Shown here piece after piece: positions 8,499 through 14,666 of a DNA stretch of 14,742 nt. The notes below the pieces were generated by a model. That model was not told the DNA's origin. It saw only the letters and a program-made list of their open reading frames with translations, and ran no database searches. This DNA is from an uncultured bacterium. Its GTDB lineage: Bacteria > Patescibacteriota > Minisyncoccia > Moranbacterales > GWC2-37-73. The translations under genes were made by a program, and so were the position numbers. The number at the start of each line of letters is the position of its first letter. Positions within the stretch are counted from its first letter, which is position 1. The stretch is taken from contig CAIJXA010000075.1 of the NCBI GenBank assembly GCA_903824515.1, forward strand, positions 1 to 14,742, read 5' to 3'.

Positions 8499-8747
8499 TT
8501 AATTTAAAGGTTGTTTATCAGAAAGATAATTAGGAGTTCCACCGCCAATATACAAAACATCCACCGGAAATAGGTATTTTTCCTTAATTTTCAGCTTTAT
8601 TACTTTTTCCAGATAGCCCAAGTATTCATCCACGAGAGTCTTTTTTTGGGGCACAAAAGAATTATAAAAACAATAAGTACATTTCTTACTGCAAAAAGGA
8701 ATGTGAAAGTATAAGTAATATCCATTGTGCTTATTAACTGAGATCAT
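8499..8747 (-). pseudogene. Truncated HemW-like radical SAM gene (N-terminal fragment)
   Basis: The frame keeps only the N-terminal part of a HemW-like protein: YFHIPFCSKKCTYCFYNSF, DEYLGYLEK and VLYIGGGTPNYLSDKQ, then PLN and a TAA. This matches the first ~73 residues of the next gene, and similarity stops abruptly after SDKQ/SDEQ. What is left has the cluster cysteines and the glycine-rich SAM motif but under half of a TIM barrel, so it cannot be a complete enzyme. I use the ATG at 8747; a TTG at 8765 would overlap the upstream stop. The simplest reading is a tandem copy that lost its 3' part by internal deletion. A retained role for the 82-residue fragment is possible, since the frame is intact and in operon register, but I rate it low. 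Confidence 0.75.
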
Positions 8748-8761
8748 AATTAAAACATCTA

Positions 8762-9829
8762 TCAAATTAAGTATCCATATTTGCTAAATATTTTTTCAAT
8801 ATCCCTAAAAAGCACCCAATTATTTTTTGCCACACTTGAATCAAATTTTCGCTTTTGAGTATCATATCCAAAACATACCTTATAGCATGCCTGGGTTTGC
8901 TTACACGATGAGCATTTCTTTTTTAAAGCTGGTATATTATCCCCGGCATCACAAAGTTTATGCCTCATACAACTTTCAGCCAAACTATCATTTATCCCTT
9001 TATTGATATTTCCAATCGCATATAGTATCCGCTTTTCAACTGGTATAGATAAATAAAATTCACAAGGATAAATATTTCCATCAACATCAACCAGGAATTC
9101 TTCCTTCACTTTTGGACAACCCTTTTCCTCCTGGCAATTACTAATAAAATCTCGCAAATGCTTCATATCAACAGCAGTCTTGTTTTTCAACTGACTTTTT
9201 TCAATTTCGCCAAAGGATGCTGCAAGGTTTTTTAAATAAATTCTTTTCTGCGCTGGACTCCACATTATTCCCGTAACAGGCTGCATATCAATTTTCGTAA
9301 AACCAAGTTCTAAAAATTTCTTAAAATTTTTCGCCGATCCATTGACGTAATCTGGATGAATTGTTGACCTTATCCTAACAACATCAGCATATTTAAGCAG
9401 CAAGGGAATCATTTTTTCAACCAAATAGAAACTATTTTCTCCCGCCAGGGTTCTTCTTTTGTTATCGAAACCATCAATACTAACAGCCACTTGAATATTC
9501 TCTCTTCTGCAATAATTTAAAATTTTCTCATTTAGTAATAATCCATTAGTTGGAAAGCCGATAGTACCTATAGCAATCTTAGTCTTAGCTGCCAGTTGCT
9601 TTGAGTAAAAAATTATCTTTAGCATGTTTTTCCACTCTATTAATGGCTCGCCCCCAATAAAAACAATATCGACCGATTTTCCGCTGCGCTTTCCTGTTTT
9701 CATCAAGAAATCTACCGCTAGTAAGGCGGTTTTTAGATTCATTGATTTATTTATTTTCTTATCGACATAACAATATTCGCAATTTAAATTGCATTTGTAT
9801 GTCAGAGGCAGCATAAGTCTGGAAAGCAT
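8762..9829 (-). CDS. Radical SAM/SPASM peptide maturase-like enzyme
   Basis: The N-terminal cluster motif is CNLNCEYC (Cys13, 17, 20), with FIGGEPLIEW at 57-66 and VSIDGFDNKR (116-125), the pattern of anaerobic sulfatase-maturase and peptide-maturase SPASM enzymes. The C-terminal SPASM domain shows Cys238, then DVDGNIYPCEF (Cys256), and CSSCKQTQACYKVCFG (Cys306, 309, 315, 319), the CX2CX5CX3C arrangement for auxiliary 4Fe-4S clusters. Enzymes of this class install thioether, C-C or other crosslinks on ribosomal peptides, or oxidise Ser/Cys to formylglycine. It is the first gene after the terminator that ends the hxsA transcript, so it heads the long radical SAM operon. I found no convincing promoter in front of it, only a palindrome. 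The substrate is not identifiable. Confidence 0.82.
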   Translation of the reverse strand: MLSRLMLPLTYKCNLNCEYCYVDKKINKSMNLKTALLAVDFLMKTGKRSGKSVDIVFIGGEPLIEWKNMLKIIFYSKQLAAKTKIAIGTIGFPTNGLLLNEKILNYCRRENIQVAVSIDGFDNKRRTLAGENSFYLVEKMIPLLLKYADVVRIRSTIHPDYVNGSAKNFKKFLELGFTKIDMQPVTGIMWSPAQKRIYLKNLAASFGEIEKSQLKNKTAVDMKHLRDFISNCQEEKGCPKVKEEFLVDVDGNIYPCEFYLSIPVEKRILYAIGNINKGINDSLAESCMRHKLCDAGDNIPALKKKCSSCKQTQACYKVCFGYDTQKRKFDSSVAKNNWVLFRDIEKIFSKYGYLI

Positions 9830-9893
9830 AATTTATATTTCTTAAGATATGGCTATTTTAACTATAATTATGCAGCTTGATTAATTTCTTTCT

Positions 9894-9916
9894 TATTAGC
9901 TATATCTTAGCTAATA
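9894..9916. repeat. Perfect 9-bp inverted repeat, possible operator
   Basis: TATTAGCTA and TAGCTAATA flank a 5-base spacer. The palindrome lies between the hairpin terminator of the hxsA transcript and the start of the radical SAM operon, about 65 bases before the ATG at 9829. There is no T-run beside it, so it looks more like a protein-binding site or a promoter-region element than a terminator. No -35/-10 pair of good quality is visible around it. Confidence 0.4.
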
Positions 9917-9920
9917 TAAC

Positions 9921-9948
9921 AAAAAGCGCAACAGCAATTGCACTTTTT
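9921..9948 (-). terminator. Hairpin terminator after the hxsA/14-Cys gene pair
   Basis: On the minus strand, AAAAGTGCAA pairs with TTGCGCTTTT around a 6-base loop with one U-G wobble, and continues into a short T-run (TTTTTGTTAT). On the plus strand the wobble becomes a mismatch, so it is best suited to minus-strand transcription. It lies ~70 bases after the stop at 10017 and separates the hxsA transcript from the radical SAM operon. Confidence 0.7.
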
Positions 9949-10016
9949 TAATCGAAAAATATTATTTTAAAAATTACACAAATAACCAATAAAACATAGT
10001 TTTCGTCATTAAGCTA

Positions 10017-10778
10017 CTATTTACAATAACTCTGCAAGAATTTTTTATACTTATCATTCTGACAAACTTCTTGCTTTTTACTTAAACTAAGCTTGCAAGT
10101 AATATCATAATTACTAATTGGATTCAAAGAAGACAATTCGTCGCATTTCTCATTGTTCCTTTCACTCACTGCTTTCAAAAATTTTGCAGCAACAAAACAA
10201 TCTTCTTCTGAATGAGAACCCTTGCAAAGACTGTCGTCACTATTAATAAGGGCGCGACAGGATGGTTGCTCATTTTCAGGTGAACTAGCGCAAACATCTT
10301 TCTTTTTTGCATCATCAAATGACCCAACATACTTGCAAAATTCAGTGTTACCCAGATGAGTTTTGCAAATATCTTCTGCTTTTGATTTATCGCCGTTAAG
10401 ACTAGCTATTAGCATTTCATTCAAATAAAAATTGCTCTTGCATTGACTAATCGCTTCCGATGGTTTGAGTTTATTAGCACAAGCTTCTTCCGAATTATCC
10501 TCAACAAGTCCCATGCAGAAATAATAGCCACTGATGTCTGCGACCTCTTGTCGAGAAAAGTTTTTCAAAATATCCTGCAATTGATAATCTTTTAGCTCTT
10601 TATTGAGTCCTCCAACAGTTGGAGCACTTTCCAAATTGGAGCAAAAAATATCCTTGAAATTTAAAGTCTTATTTTGAACTTGATTATTGGCTTTATTTTT
10701 AAAATAAATAAATCCAACAATCCCACCCAGAACCAAAATTCCACCCATGATTATTATTAATATTTTTTGTTTTGACAT
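10017..10778 (-). CDS. Membrane-anchored cysteine-rich protein, 14 Cys, unknown function
   Basis: I do not recognise this family. From the ATG at 10778 (a TTG four codons upstream is less likely) it has 253 residues. A single hydrophobic segment at ~6-26, after a short positive start, is an uncleaved signal anchor or signal peptide. The rest is predicted extracytoplasmic, alpha-helical, rich in Lys, Glu, Asp and Ser, and contains 14 cysteines spaced along it (for example EEAC, EDIC, TEFC, KDVC, EDC, EVC, SYC). An even number of cysteines outside the membrane suggests seven disulfides. The gene follows the His-Xaa-Ser peptide gene by 30 bases with no intervening terminator, so the two are co-transcribed. 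It may be a partner, receptor or carrier of the modified peptide, or a second substrate. It has no enzyme motif I can see. Confidence 0.7.
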   Translation of the reverse strand: MSKQKILIIIMGGILVLGGIVGFIYFKNKANNQVQNKTLNFKDIFCSNLESAPTVGGLNKELKDYQLQDILKNFSRQEVADISGYYFCMGLVEDNSEEACANKLKPSEAISQCKSNFYLNEMLIASLNGDKSKAEDICKTHLGNTEFCKYVGSFDDAKKKDVCASSPENEQPSCRALINSDDSLCKGSHSEEDCFVAAKFLKAVSERNNEKCDELSSLNPISNYDITCKLSLSKKQEVCQNDKYKKFLQSYCK

Positions 10779-10808
10779 AGCATAGTCCAAAGAAATTAAA
10801 AAGATACG

Positions 10809-11054
10809 TTACCAACTCGCACCACTACAACCACTTGCATGCGAACTGTGTGAACCGTGTGAACCGTGTGATGCATGACTGCATGAAGCAAAACTGTCAT
10901 TTGGTTTTGCAGCAACACTAAGCACACTAGCAACAGCCACCACAACGGCTGTCATTTTCACGATGTCTTTTTTTGTCATTTTTCCCTCTTCACTCAAAAG
11001 AAATGCTTTTAAATCTTTTTTGATAAGTGGAAATTTTTTTGATATACCAGGCAT
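10809..11054 (-). CDS. hxsA: His-Xaa-Ser repeat precursor peptide (HxsA-like)
   Basis: An 81-residue precursor with three parts. Residues 1-33 are a charged leader (FLLSEEGKMTKKDIVK) of the kind recognised by maturation enzymes. Residues 34-49 are a hydrophobic segment (MTAVVVAVASVLSVAA). Residues 57-81 are a tail made only of Ser, Cys, His, Ala, Gly and Trp. The tail has five consecutive His-Xaa-Ser triplets (His60, 63, 66, 69, 72) between Cys58 and Cys76 and ends in Trp81. SFA before residue 57 fits signal peptidase I cleavage. This is the hallmark of HxsA, the proposed substrate of HxsB/HxsC, and hxsB is the next gene upstream. HxsA proteins I remember differ in leader and repeat length, so this may be a distinct subfamily. 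What the repeats become after modification is not known to me. Confidence 0.8.
   Translation of the reverse strand: MPGISKKFPLIKKDLKAFLLSEEGKMTKKDIVKMTAVVVAVASVLSVAAKPNDSFASCSHASHGSHGSHSSHASGCSGASW
10843..10869. repeat. Three tandem 9-bp units encoding His-Xaa-Ser triplets
   Basis: GAACTGTGT is followed by two identical GAACCGTGT units on the plus strand. The near-identical DNA inside the coding region suggests that the His-Xaa-Ser run grew by slippage, so the number of triplets could vary between strains. Confidence 0.75.
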
Positions 11055-11099
11055 ACGCTTTTTTTAATTTACCAAAAATTATTAAGTCTCTTATTCAAA

Positions 11100-11128
11100 A
11101 TGATACCACAGCAAAGTCAAATCTGCAA
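11100..11128 (-). promoter_or_regulatory. Promoter for the hxsA transcript
   Basis: On the minus strand TTGCAG (11123-11128) is followed after 17 bases by TATCAT (11100-11105), preceded by TGG, giving an extended -10. An alternative overlapping pair is TTGACT (11115-11120) with TTGAAT 16 bases on. Either gives a leader of roughly 30-40 nt before the ATG at 11054. A dedicated promoter would let the substrate be made in excess over the enzymes upstream. Confidence 0.5.
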
Positions 11129-11255
11129 AATAGTGCCCATCATTAAAGACAAAGAGTGGCTCAGAAAAACCCAAAAAAAACGACACTTCTCTTTAAAAAC
11201 AACTCCTTGAATCAAAAAATTCAATAGCACAAAAAAATTTTCTCTCAGATTAAAC

Positions 11256-12713
11256 TTAAACGATCCAACTCTCAAAAATATTTTTGTATTTTTCATCACC
11301 TATTTTCTTGAAAAAATATTCGAAAAGTGCTTTATTGATCTTATGCTTATCAGTGTTAGTTATTTGCGGAAAAATTGTGCCATATTCAATAAAATTTGCC
11401 AAGGGACAAATTCCGCAATACGGCTTATACACACAATCACTGCAACCAGCCTGATTATCCAAAGACGATCCCAGACACATTGTTCTAGTCACTTCATTAT
11501 CCACAATGGTGCTAAATTTATCTTCATGAACACTGCCAAGTTTGAAATTATCATGCCCCATTCTCTCGGCCATGCGTCCTTCGTCGCAAGTATACACATT
11601 TCCATTATAATCAAACGCTATTTGTCCAATTCCTGCACCACAAGGTGAACGCATCTCATAATATGAAGAATCCTTATAGCTTAAGATTCTTTTAAGAGCC
11701 AGTGCTGCGGTTCGTTCAACAAAAAGTACTCCACCCAGGTTTAATTCTAAAATATAATCCAATGCTTTTTCATAAAACTCAATGAATTCTTCCGCACTAT
11801 AACCTATAATGTCAATTGTTTTTCGCTGCAAACCGAAAGGACTCAGCGGCCGAATAAAAATATTATTAAAACCTTTTGCCAAGTATTCATCCACAATTTC
11901 CTTTGGATAAGGTAAGGAAAATTTTGTTGTTGTTAAAATAGCATTAAGATTGTCGACAAATTCACCATTACTTTTTTGTTTTTTTCTCACGATAGCTTGC
12001 TGAACCTTTTTTATATTTTCGACTAACGGCTTATAACTTCCACCTTTGCTATCCAGATAAATTCTGTTCTTATTGTGCACAAAACCAGGTCCGTCAAATG
12101 AGCAACCAATGCTGACATTTTCTTTAATCAAAAAAGCTAACTTTTTTTCATCCATTAGGGTCAAGTTTGTTACCAGGGAAATTTTCAATTCCTTTTTAGC
12201 TGTTTTGTTAATCTTTTTAGTGTATTTAACAATATATTCCAAAACTGGCCAATTGAGTAGCGGCTCTCCACCTTGAAATTCCAGGCCAATATACGGAGAT
12301 GGCGATTCAAAAGCAATATCCACGGATTTTTTGGCAATTTGCTTACTCATATCAAAACCCGTTGCTCCTCTTTTTTCAGGTGTAACTTGGCAATAAAGGC
12401 ATCTATGATTACACTGGAGAGTCAGCACAAAAATAAACAGGGATGGTCCCTGCGAAAGTGAAGAATTGAGCTTTAGGTATTGGGAAGCATATTGTGACAA
12501 CTCAGTTTTCCTTGTTTTAATAAAACCACCGTCAACTAATTGCTGGTGTAATAAAGTATTTTTTTTCACATTACCCTCAAGAAATTTTTTGAATTCACTT
12601 TCTGCAAGAAAAATCCATCTACCCATATCCGTAGTCAGGAGGTATTTTTCATTAAGTTTAGCGAATCTAAAATTCGCCAAATTAGAATATTTTATTTTTT
12701 CCTTAGAAATCAT
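11256..12713 (-). CDS. hxsB: His-Xaa-Ser system radical SAM/SPASM maturase HxsB
   Basis: 485 residues, the usual HxsB size. Residues ~10-70 form a small N-terminal domain (FRFAKL, LLTTDMGRWIFL) that probably binds the precursor leader. The radical SAM core has CNHRCLYCQV (Cys101, 105, 108), DMS at 121-123, EFQGGEPLLNW (145-155), CSFDGP (204-209) and IFIRPLSPFG (285-294), all matching what I remember of HxsB. The SPASM region has Cys358, GNVYTC (Cys376), Cys413 and CSDCVYKPYCGIC (Cys424, 427, 433, 436) for auxiliary clusters. HxsB is thought to modify HxsA, whose gene lies next downstream. The start overlaps the small HxsD-like gene by 11 bases. The ~200 bases after its stop hold the hxsA promoter and no clear terminator. 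High confidence in family; the chemistry is unknown. Confidence 0.88.
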   Translation of the reverse strand: MISKEKIKYSNLANFRFAKLNEKYLLTTDMGRWIFLAESEFKKFLEGNVKKNTLLHQQLVDGGFIKTRKTELSQYASQYLKLNSSLSQGPSLFIFVLTLQCNHRCLYCQVTPEKRGATGFDMSKQIAKKSVDIAFESPSPYIGLEFQGGEPLLNWPVLEYIVKYTKKINKTAKKELKISLVTNLTLMDEKKLAFLIKENVSIGCSFDGPGFVHNKNRIYLDSKGGSYKPLVENIKKVQQAIVRKKQKSNGEFVDNLNAILTTTKFSLPYPKEIVDEYLAKGFNNIFIRPLSPFGLQRKTIDIIGYSAEEFIEFYEKALDYILELNLGGVLFVERTAALALKRILSYKDSSYYEMRSPCGAGIGQIAFDYNGNVYTCDEGRMAERMGHDNFKLGSVHEDKFSTIVDNEVTRTMCLGSSLDNQAGCSDCVYKPYCGICPLANFIEYGTIFPQITNTDKHKINKALFEYFFKKIGDEKYKNIFESWIV

Positions 12714-12924
12714 TCAATTGTATAGTTAAAAATAAAGCGTAATTTGCAAATTCAAGGGAAATGCTTTTTTCATCATCATCAACAATTAGCACTTCGGTAT
12801 ATTTTCCCTGTTTAGAAATAGCTATTTCAGCCATTTTACTAAACTCTTCTACTGCTATTTCAACACAATTTTGATTATAAAGCGCATGCGATAATTTCAG
12901 AGTTACGTTATTTTTTTTTGCCAT
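12703..12924 (-). CDS. Small HxsD-like protein
   Basis: From the ATG at 12924 (MAKKNNVTLKLS) the product is 73 residues. Longer versions would read through the 3' end of the upstream gene in another frame and add an implausible Trp/Arg-rich start. The pattern ALYNQNCVEIAVEEFSKMAEIAI...EFANYALFL resembles the HxsD layout (Tyr, then an amphipathic helix with Ala, two beta strands, a final helix with EFxN), so it may be a second, minimal HxsD-fold protein. It overlaps the gene before it by 17 bases and hxsB by 11, placing it inside the core operon. A precursor-binding or scaffold role is inferred from position only; no catalytic motif is present. Confidence 0.65.
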   Translation of the reverse strand: MAKKNNVTLKLSHALYNQNCVEIAVEEFSKMAEIAISKQGKYTEVLIVDDDEKSISLEFANYALFLTIQLNDF

Positions 12925-13474
12925 TATTTTTTTTCTTATTATTTTGCTTACCAAGGGACGGCGATAAGGCAGCTTTACCCACATTTGTTTCTTCCATCGC
13001 AATATTTCTTATGCCCAGCGCATCGGCCTCATAATCATCTTCAATCTCAATAGCATCGAGCTCCTTTCGAAGGGCTGCCACTGCAGCTTCAATATCTTCA
13101 TCATCTTTCAAGTTATCATCATTCTCTTTCTCGCTAGCTTCAGCTCTTTTCTGGATTCCCAAGGCTGCTCCCATTGCTCCACCCACAATTTGCTCTAATA
13201 TTTTTTGATTACGCTTTGAAACATTTTCTCTTATCAGCGAATTTAACAATTCATTCATAAATTCTCCCTTAAGTTTTTCAAGCTCATTTTTCAACAAAGG
13301 CGCTTTCCCTCTTAGCGTCACAAGAATAGCATCTTTCTTATCAGAAATATCAAGAAAAATATACATCTTATCAATAAAGACGTAACAAGCTTTATAAATA
13401 ATATCTTTTGAATATATTCTAGTGCTTACTGAAAACAATACTGAATCATTTTTAGAATTAATCGCCATTTTCAT
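12908..13474 (-). CDS. hxsD: His-Xaa-Ser system protein HxsD with acidic/basic C-terminal extension
   Basis: Residues ~11-100 match HxsD: FSVSTRIYSKDIIYKACYVF (14-33), a beta strand, then EFMNELLNSLIREN (71-84), corresponding to the LLNDYxLRE signature by which the family was first named. HxsD proteins are usually about 100 residues and accompany HxsB/HxsC. This one is 188, because a Gly/Ala stretch (GGAMGAALG) leads into an acidic helix-forming region (~111-150) and a Lys/Asn-rich end (QNNKKKNNGKKK). The extension may be a docking or nucleic-acid/peptide-binding tail. It is the first gene behind the strong promoter at 13625-13653. The ATG at 13474 is used; one at 13468 is equally possible. 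Function of the family is not established. Confidence 0.75.
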   Translation of the reverse strand: MKMAINSKNDSVLFSVSTRIYSKDIIYKACYVFIDKMYIFLDISDKKDAILVTLRGKAPLLKNELEKLKGEFMNELLNSLIRENVSKRNQKILEQIVGGAMGAALGIQKRAEASEKENDDNLKDDEDIEAAVAALRKELDAIEIEDDYEADALGIRNIAMEETNVGKAALSPSLGKQNNKKKNNGKKK

Positions 13475-13624
13475 AGTAACAATAAATAATAAATATTAAT
13501 AAACCAATGGAAACTCCAACCACCACAGCCATTTAGTCAAAGCTGCACCATCACCACTAACTCACTGACAATAGCAAATATTCACCTCGCAAGATAGTGA
13601 AGTTATTCAAATTCATCAATTCAA
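13475..13624 (-). other. Leader of the hxsD-hxsB transcript with short open frames
   Basis: About 145 nt lie between the predicted transcription start and hxsD. An ATG at 13616, almost at the predicted start point, opens a 19-codon frame ending at 13557 (MNLNNFTILRGEYLLLSVS). A second ATG at 13532 opens a 24-codon hydrophobic frame ending at 13458, overlapping the start of hxsD. A third frame without a good start reads SGDGAALTKWLWWLEF. None has a clear ribosome binding site. I cannot say whether any is translated; they could be attenuator-type leader peptides, a decayed precursor, or chance. Confidence 0.35.
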
Positions 13625-13653
13625 ATTATATGCTGTTATATTGGAGTTGTAAA
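13625..13653 (-). promoter_or_regulatory. Strong sigma70-type promoter for the hxsD-hxsB operon
   Basis: On the minus strand TTTACA (13648-13653) is followed after exactly 17 bases by a perfect TATAAT (13625-13630). It lies just downstream of the bL25 terminator, so the operon is insulated from the ribosomal protein gene and transcribed on its own. Confidence 0.7.
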
Positions 13654-13717
13654 GAATTCCATATTATTATTGTAAATTCCTAAGAGCAAACCAGAATAAA
13701 AGATATTGACAAAATGC

Positions 13718-13748
13718 AAAAAACGAAGAAATAAATTCTTCGTTTTTT
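13718..13748. terminator. Hairpin terminator after bL25
   Basis: A perfect 13-bp stem (AAAAAACGAAGAA / TTCTTCGTTTTTT) with a 5-base loop and a T-run on either strand. It starts 24 bases after the bL25 stop and would end that transcript before the hxs promoter. Confidence 0.9.
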
Positions 13749-13771
13749 GGAATATTTTTTGGAAAACTAAT

Positions 13772-14431
13772 TTACTTTTTCTTTTCCTCAACCGGCTTCT
13801 CTTCTTTTACGACTCCGGCAACCTTGGTCACATCTTCTTCAACTTTCTGATCAAGTCCCTCCATTTCAGATTCGGTTCGTGGAGCGGCCACAAGTGCAAT
13901 TACAGTATCAGCTTCAAGCAGAATTTCCACAAGATCGGAAATTTTCAAATCAGCGACCGTGATGTGATCTTCAAAAGTTGCAAGTTTTGACAAATCAATC
14001 ACAAATTTTTCTGGCAGATTAGCTGGCAAACATTTCACCGAAACAGCATCCAGATTCTTGATCAACACTCCGCCATGTGCCTTGACTGCAGCAGATTCGC
14101 CCACAAATTCCAATGGAATTTCAGTTTCAACTTCCTCTTTCATGTTAACTTGGAAAAAATCAACATGCGAAACTTTTCCACTTCTATGGTCATGCTGCAA
14201 TTCATGAATAAGCACATTGAGTTTTTTCCCAGCAATTTCCAATTCAATCAAAGCGCTTTCCCCCGCCTTATTGTGAACTCGGGTAAAATCAAGATCGTTA
14301 ATCCAAAGATTTTGACAGGCAACTTTATTTCCATAAATAACAGCAGGAACTTTGTTTTCCTTTCTGAACTTAGCAACTTTTTTTCCAACAATATCTCGGA
14401 TATCAGCTTTAAGCAAGATTAATTCACTCAT
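13772..14431 (-). CDS. rplY: 50S ribosomal protein bL25 (CTC/TL5 form)
   Basis: The N-terminal bL25 domain reads MSELILLKADIRDIVGKK, RKENKVPAVIYGNK and HDHRSGKVSHVDFFQVN (5S rRNA binding). It is followed by the C-terminal CTC-type beta domain (EIPLEFVGESAAVK, GGVLIKNLDAVSVKCLPANLP, FVIDLS, ITVADL) and a charged Glu/Lys-rich tail. 219 residues is typical for the long CTC/TL5 form, which binds 5S rRNA in the large subunit. I use the ATG at 14431, giving the usual MSE start; an ATG at 14446 would add five residues. It is a housekeeping gene beside the accessory hxs region and is insulated by its own promoter and terminator. Confidence 0.95.
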   Translation of the reverse strand: MSELILLKADIRDIVGKKVAKFRKENKVPAVIYGNKVACQNLWINDLDFTRVHNKAGESALIELEIAGKKLNVLIHELQHDHRSGKVSHVDFFQVNMKEEVETEIPLEFVGESAAVKAHGGVLIKNLDAVSVKCLPANLPEKFVIDLSKLATFEDHITVADLKISDLVEILLEADTVIALVAAPRTESEMEGLDQKVEEDVTKVAGVVKEEKPVEEKKK

Positions 14432-14510
14432 TTTGTCATGGAGCATAAATCATGTAGCATATAGCATTAGTGTCACGAATCAAATGGCAAGTTTCGCGTA
14501 TTTAAGCTAT

Positions 14511-14544
14511 TTGTTATATGTTGTATGTTTTATGTTTTATGATT
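14511..14544. repeat. AT-rich near-tandem repeat in the bL25 leader
   Basis: The stretch consists of repeated TATGTT/TTTATG-type units. It lies just downstream of the predicted transcription start of bL25, inside its 5' leader. It is low in complexity and has no evident hairpin; it may simply be slippage-prone DNA. Confidence 0.45.
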
Positions 14545-14558
14545 ATTTAACTTTCGAT

Positions 14559-14587
14559 AGAATAGCAGGAATCAGGGCAAATGTCAA
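14559..14587 (-). promoter_or_regulatory. Promoter for bL25
   Basis: On the minus strand a consensus TTGACA (14582-14587) is followed after 17 bases by TATTCT (14559-14564, four of six consensus bases). Transcription would start near 14552 and leave a leader of about 120 nt before the ATG at 14431. Confidence 0.6.
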
Positions 14588-14610
14588 ATCAATTGTAGCT
14601 AGTGTAAAGG

Positions 14611-14665
14611 GGAAATAGAAATGTCCGCTTTTGCGGGAAATGAAAATGTCCGCTTTGGACATTTT
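14611..14665. repeat. Insertion-sequence end: imperfect direct repeat and hairpin
   Basis: Two copies of GGAAATxxAAATGTCCGCTTT lie 25 bases apart (from 14611 and 14636). The second runs into a perfect 9-bp hairpin, AAAATGTCC-GCTTT-GGACATTTT (14643-14665), just after the transposase stop. The first contains a CCGC-TTTT-GCGG hairpin. The structure fits the subterminal and terminal repeat region of an IS and may also end its transcript. The exact outer boundary cannot be set without the other end. Confidence 0.6.
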
Positions 14666-14666
14666 G

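Noticed and set aside
10779..10790. TTG start four codons earlier for the 14-Cys protein
   Set aside because: The ATG at 10778 gives a normal signal-anchor start (MSKQKIL), and there is no Shine-Dalgarno before the TTG.
10843..10869. CRISPR-like short repeats
   Set aside because: The 9-bp units are contiguous without spacers and encode His-Xaa-Ser triplets, so they are coding repeats. No CRISPR array was seen anywhere.
11117..11299. 60-codon frame between hxsB and hxsA
   Set aside because: It overlaps the hxsB end, has a low-complexity Phe/Leu-rich content from T-rich DNA, and lies across the predicted hxsA promoter. It is more likely chance than a gene.
12925..13002. Longer N-terminus for the small HxsD-like protein
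   Set aside because: These 26 extra codons read the Lys/Asn-rich end of hxsD in another frame and give an Arg/Trp-rich segment unrelated to the rest. The ATG at 12924 fits better.
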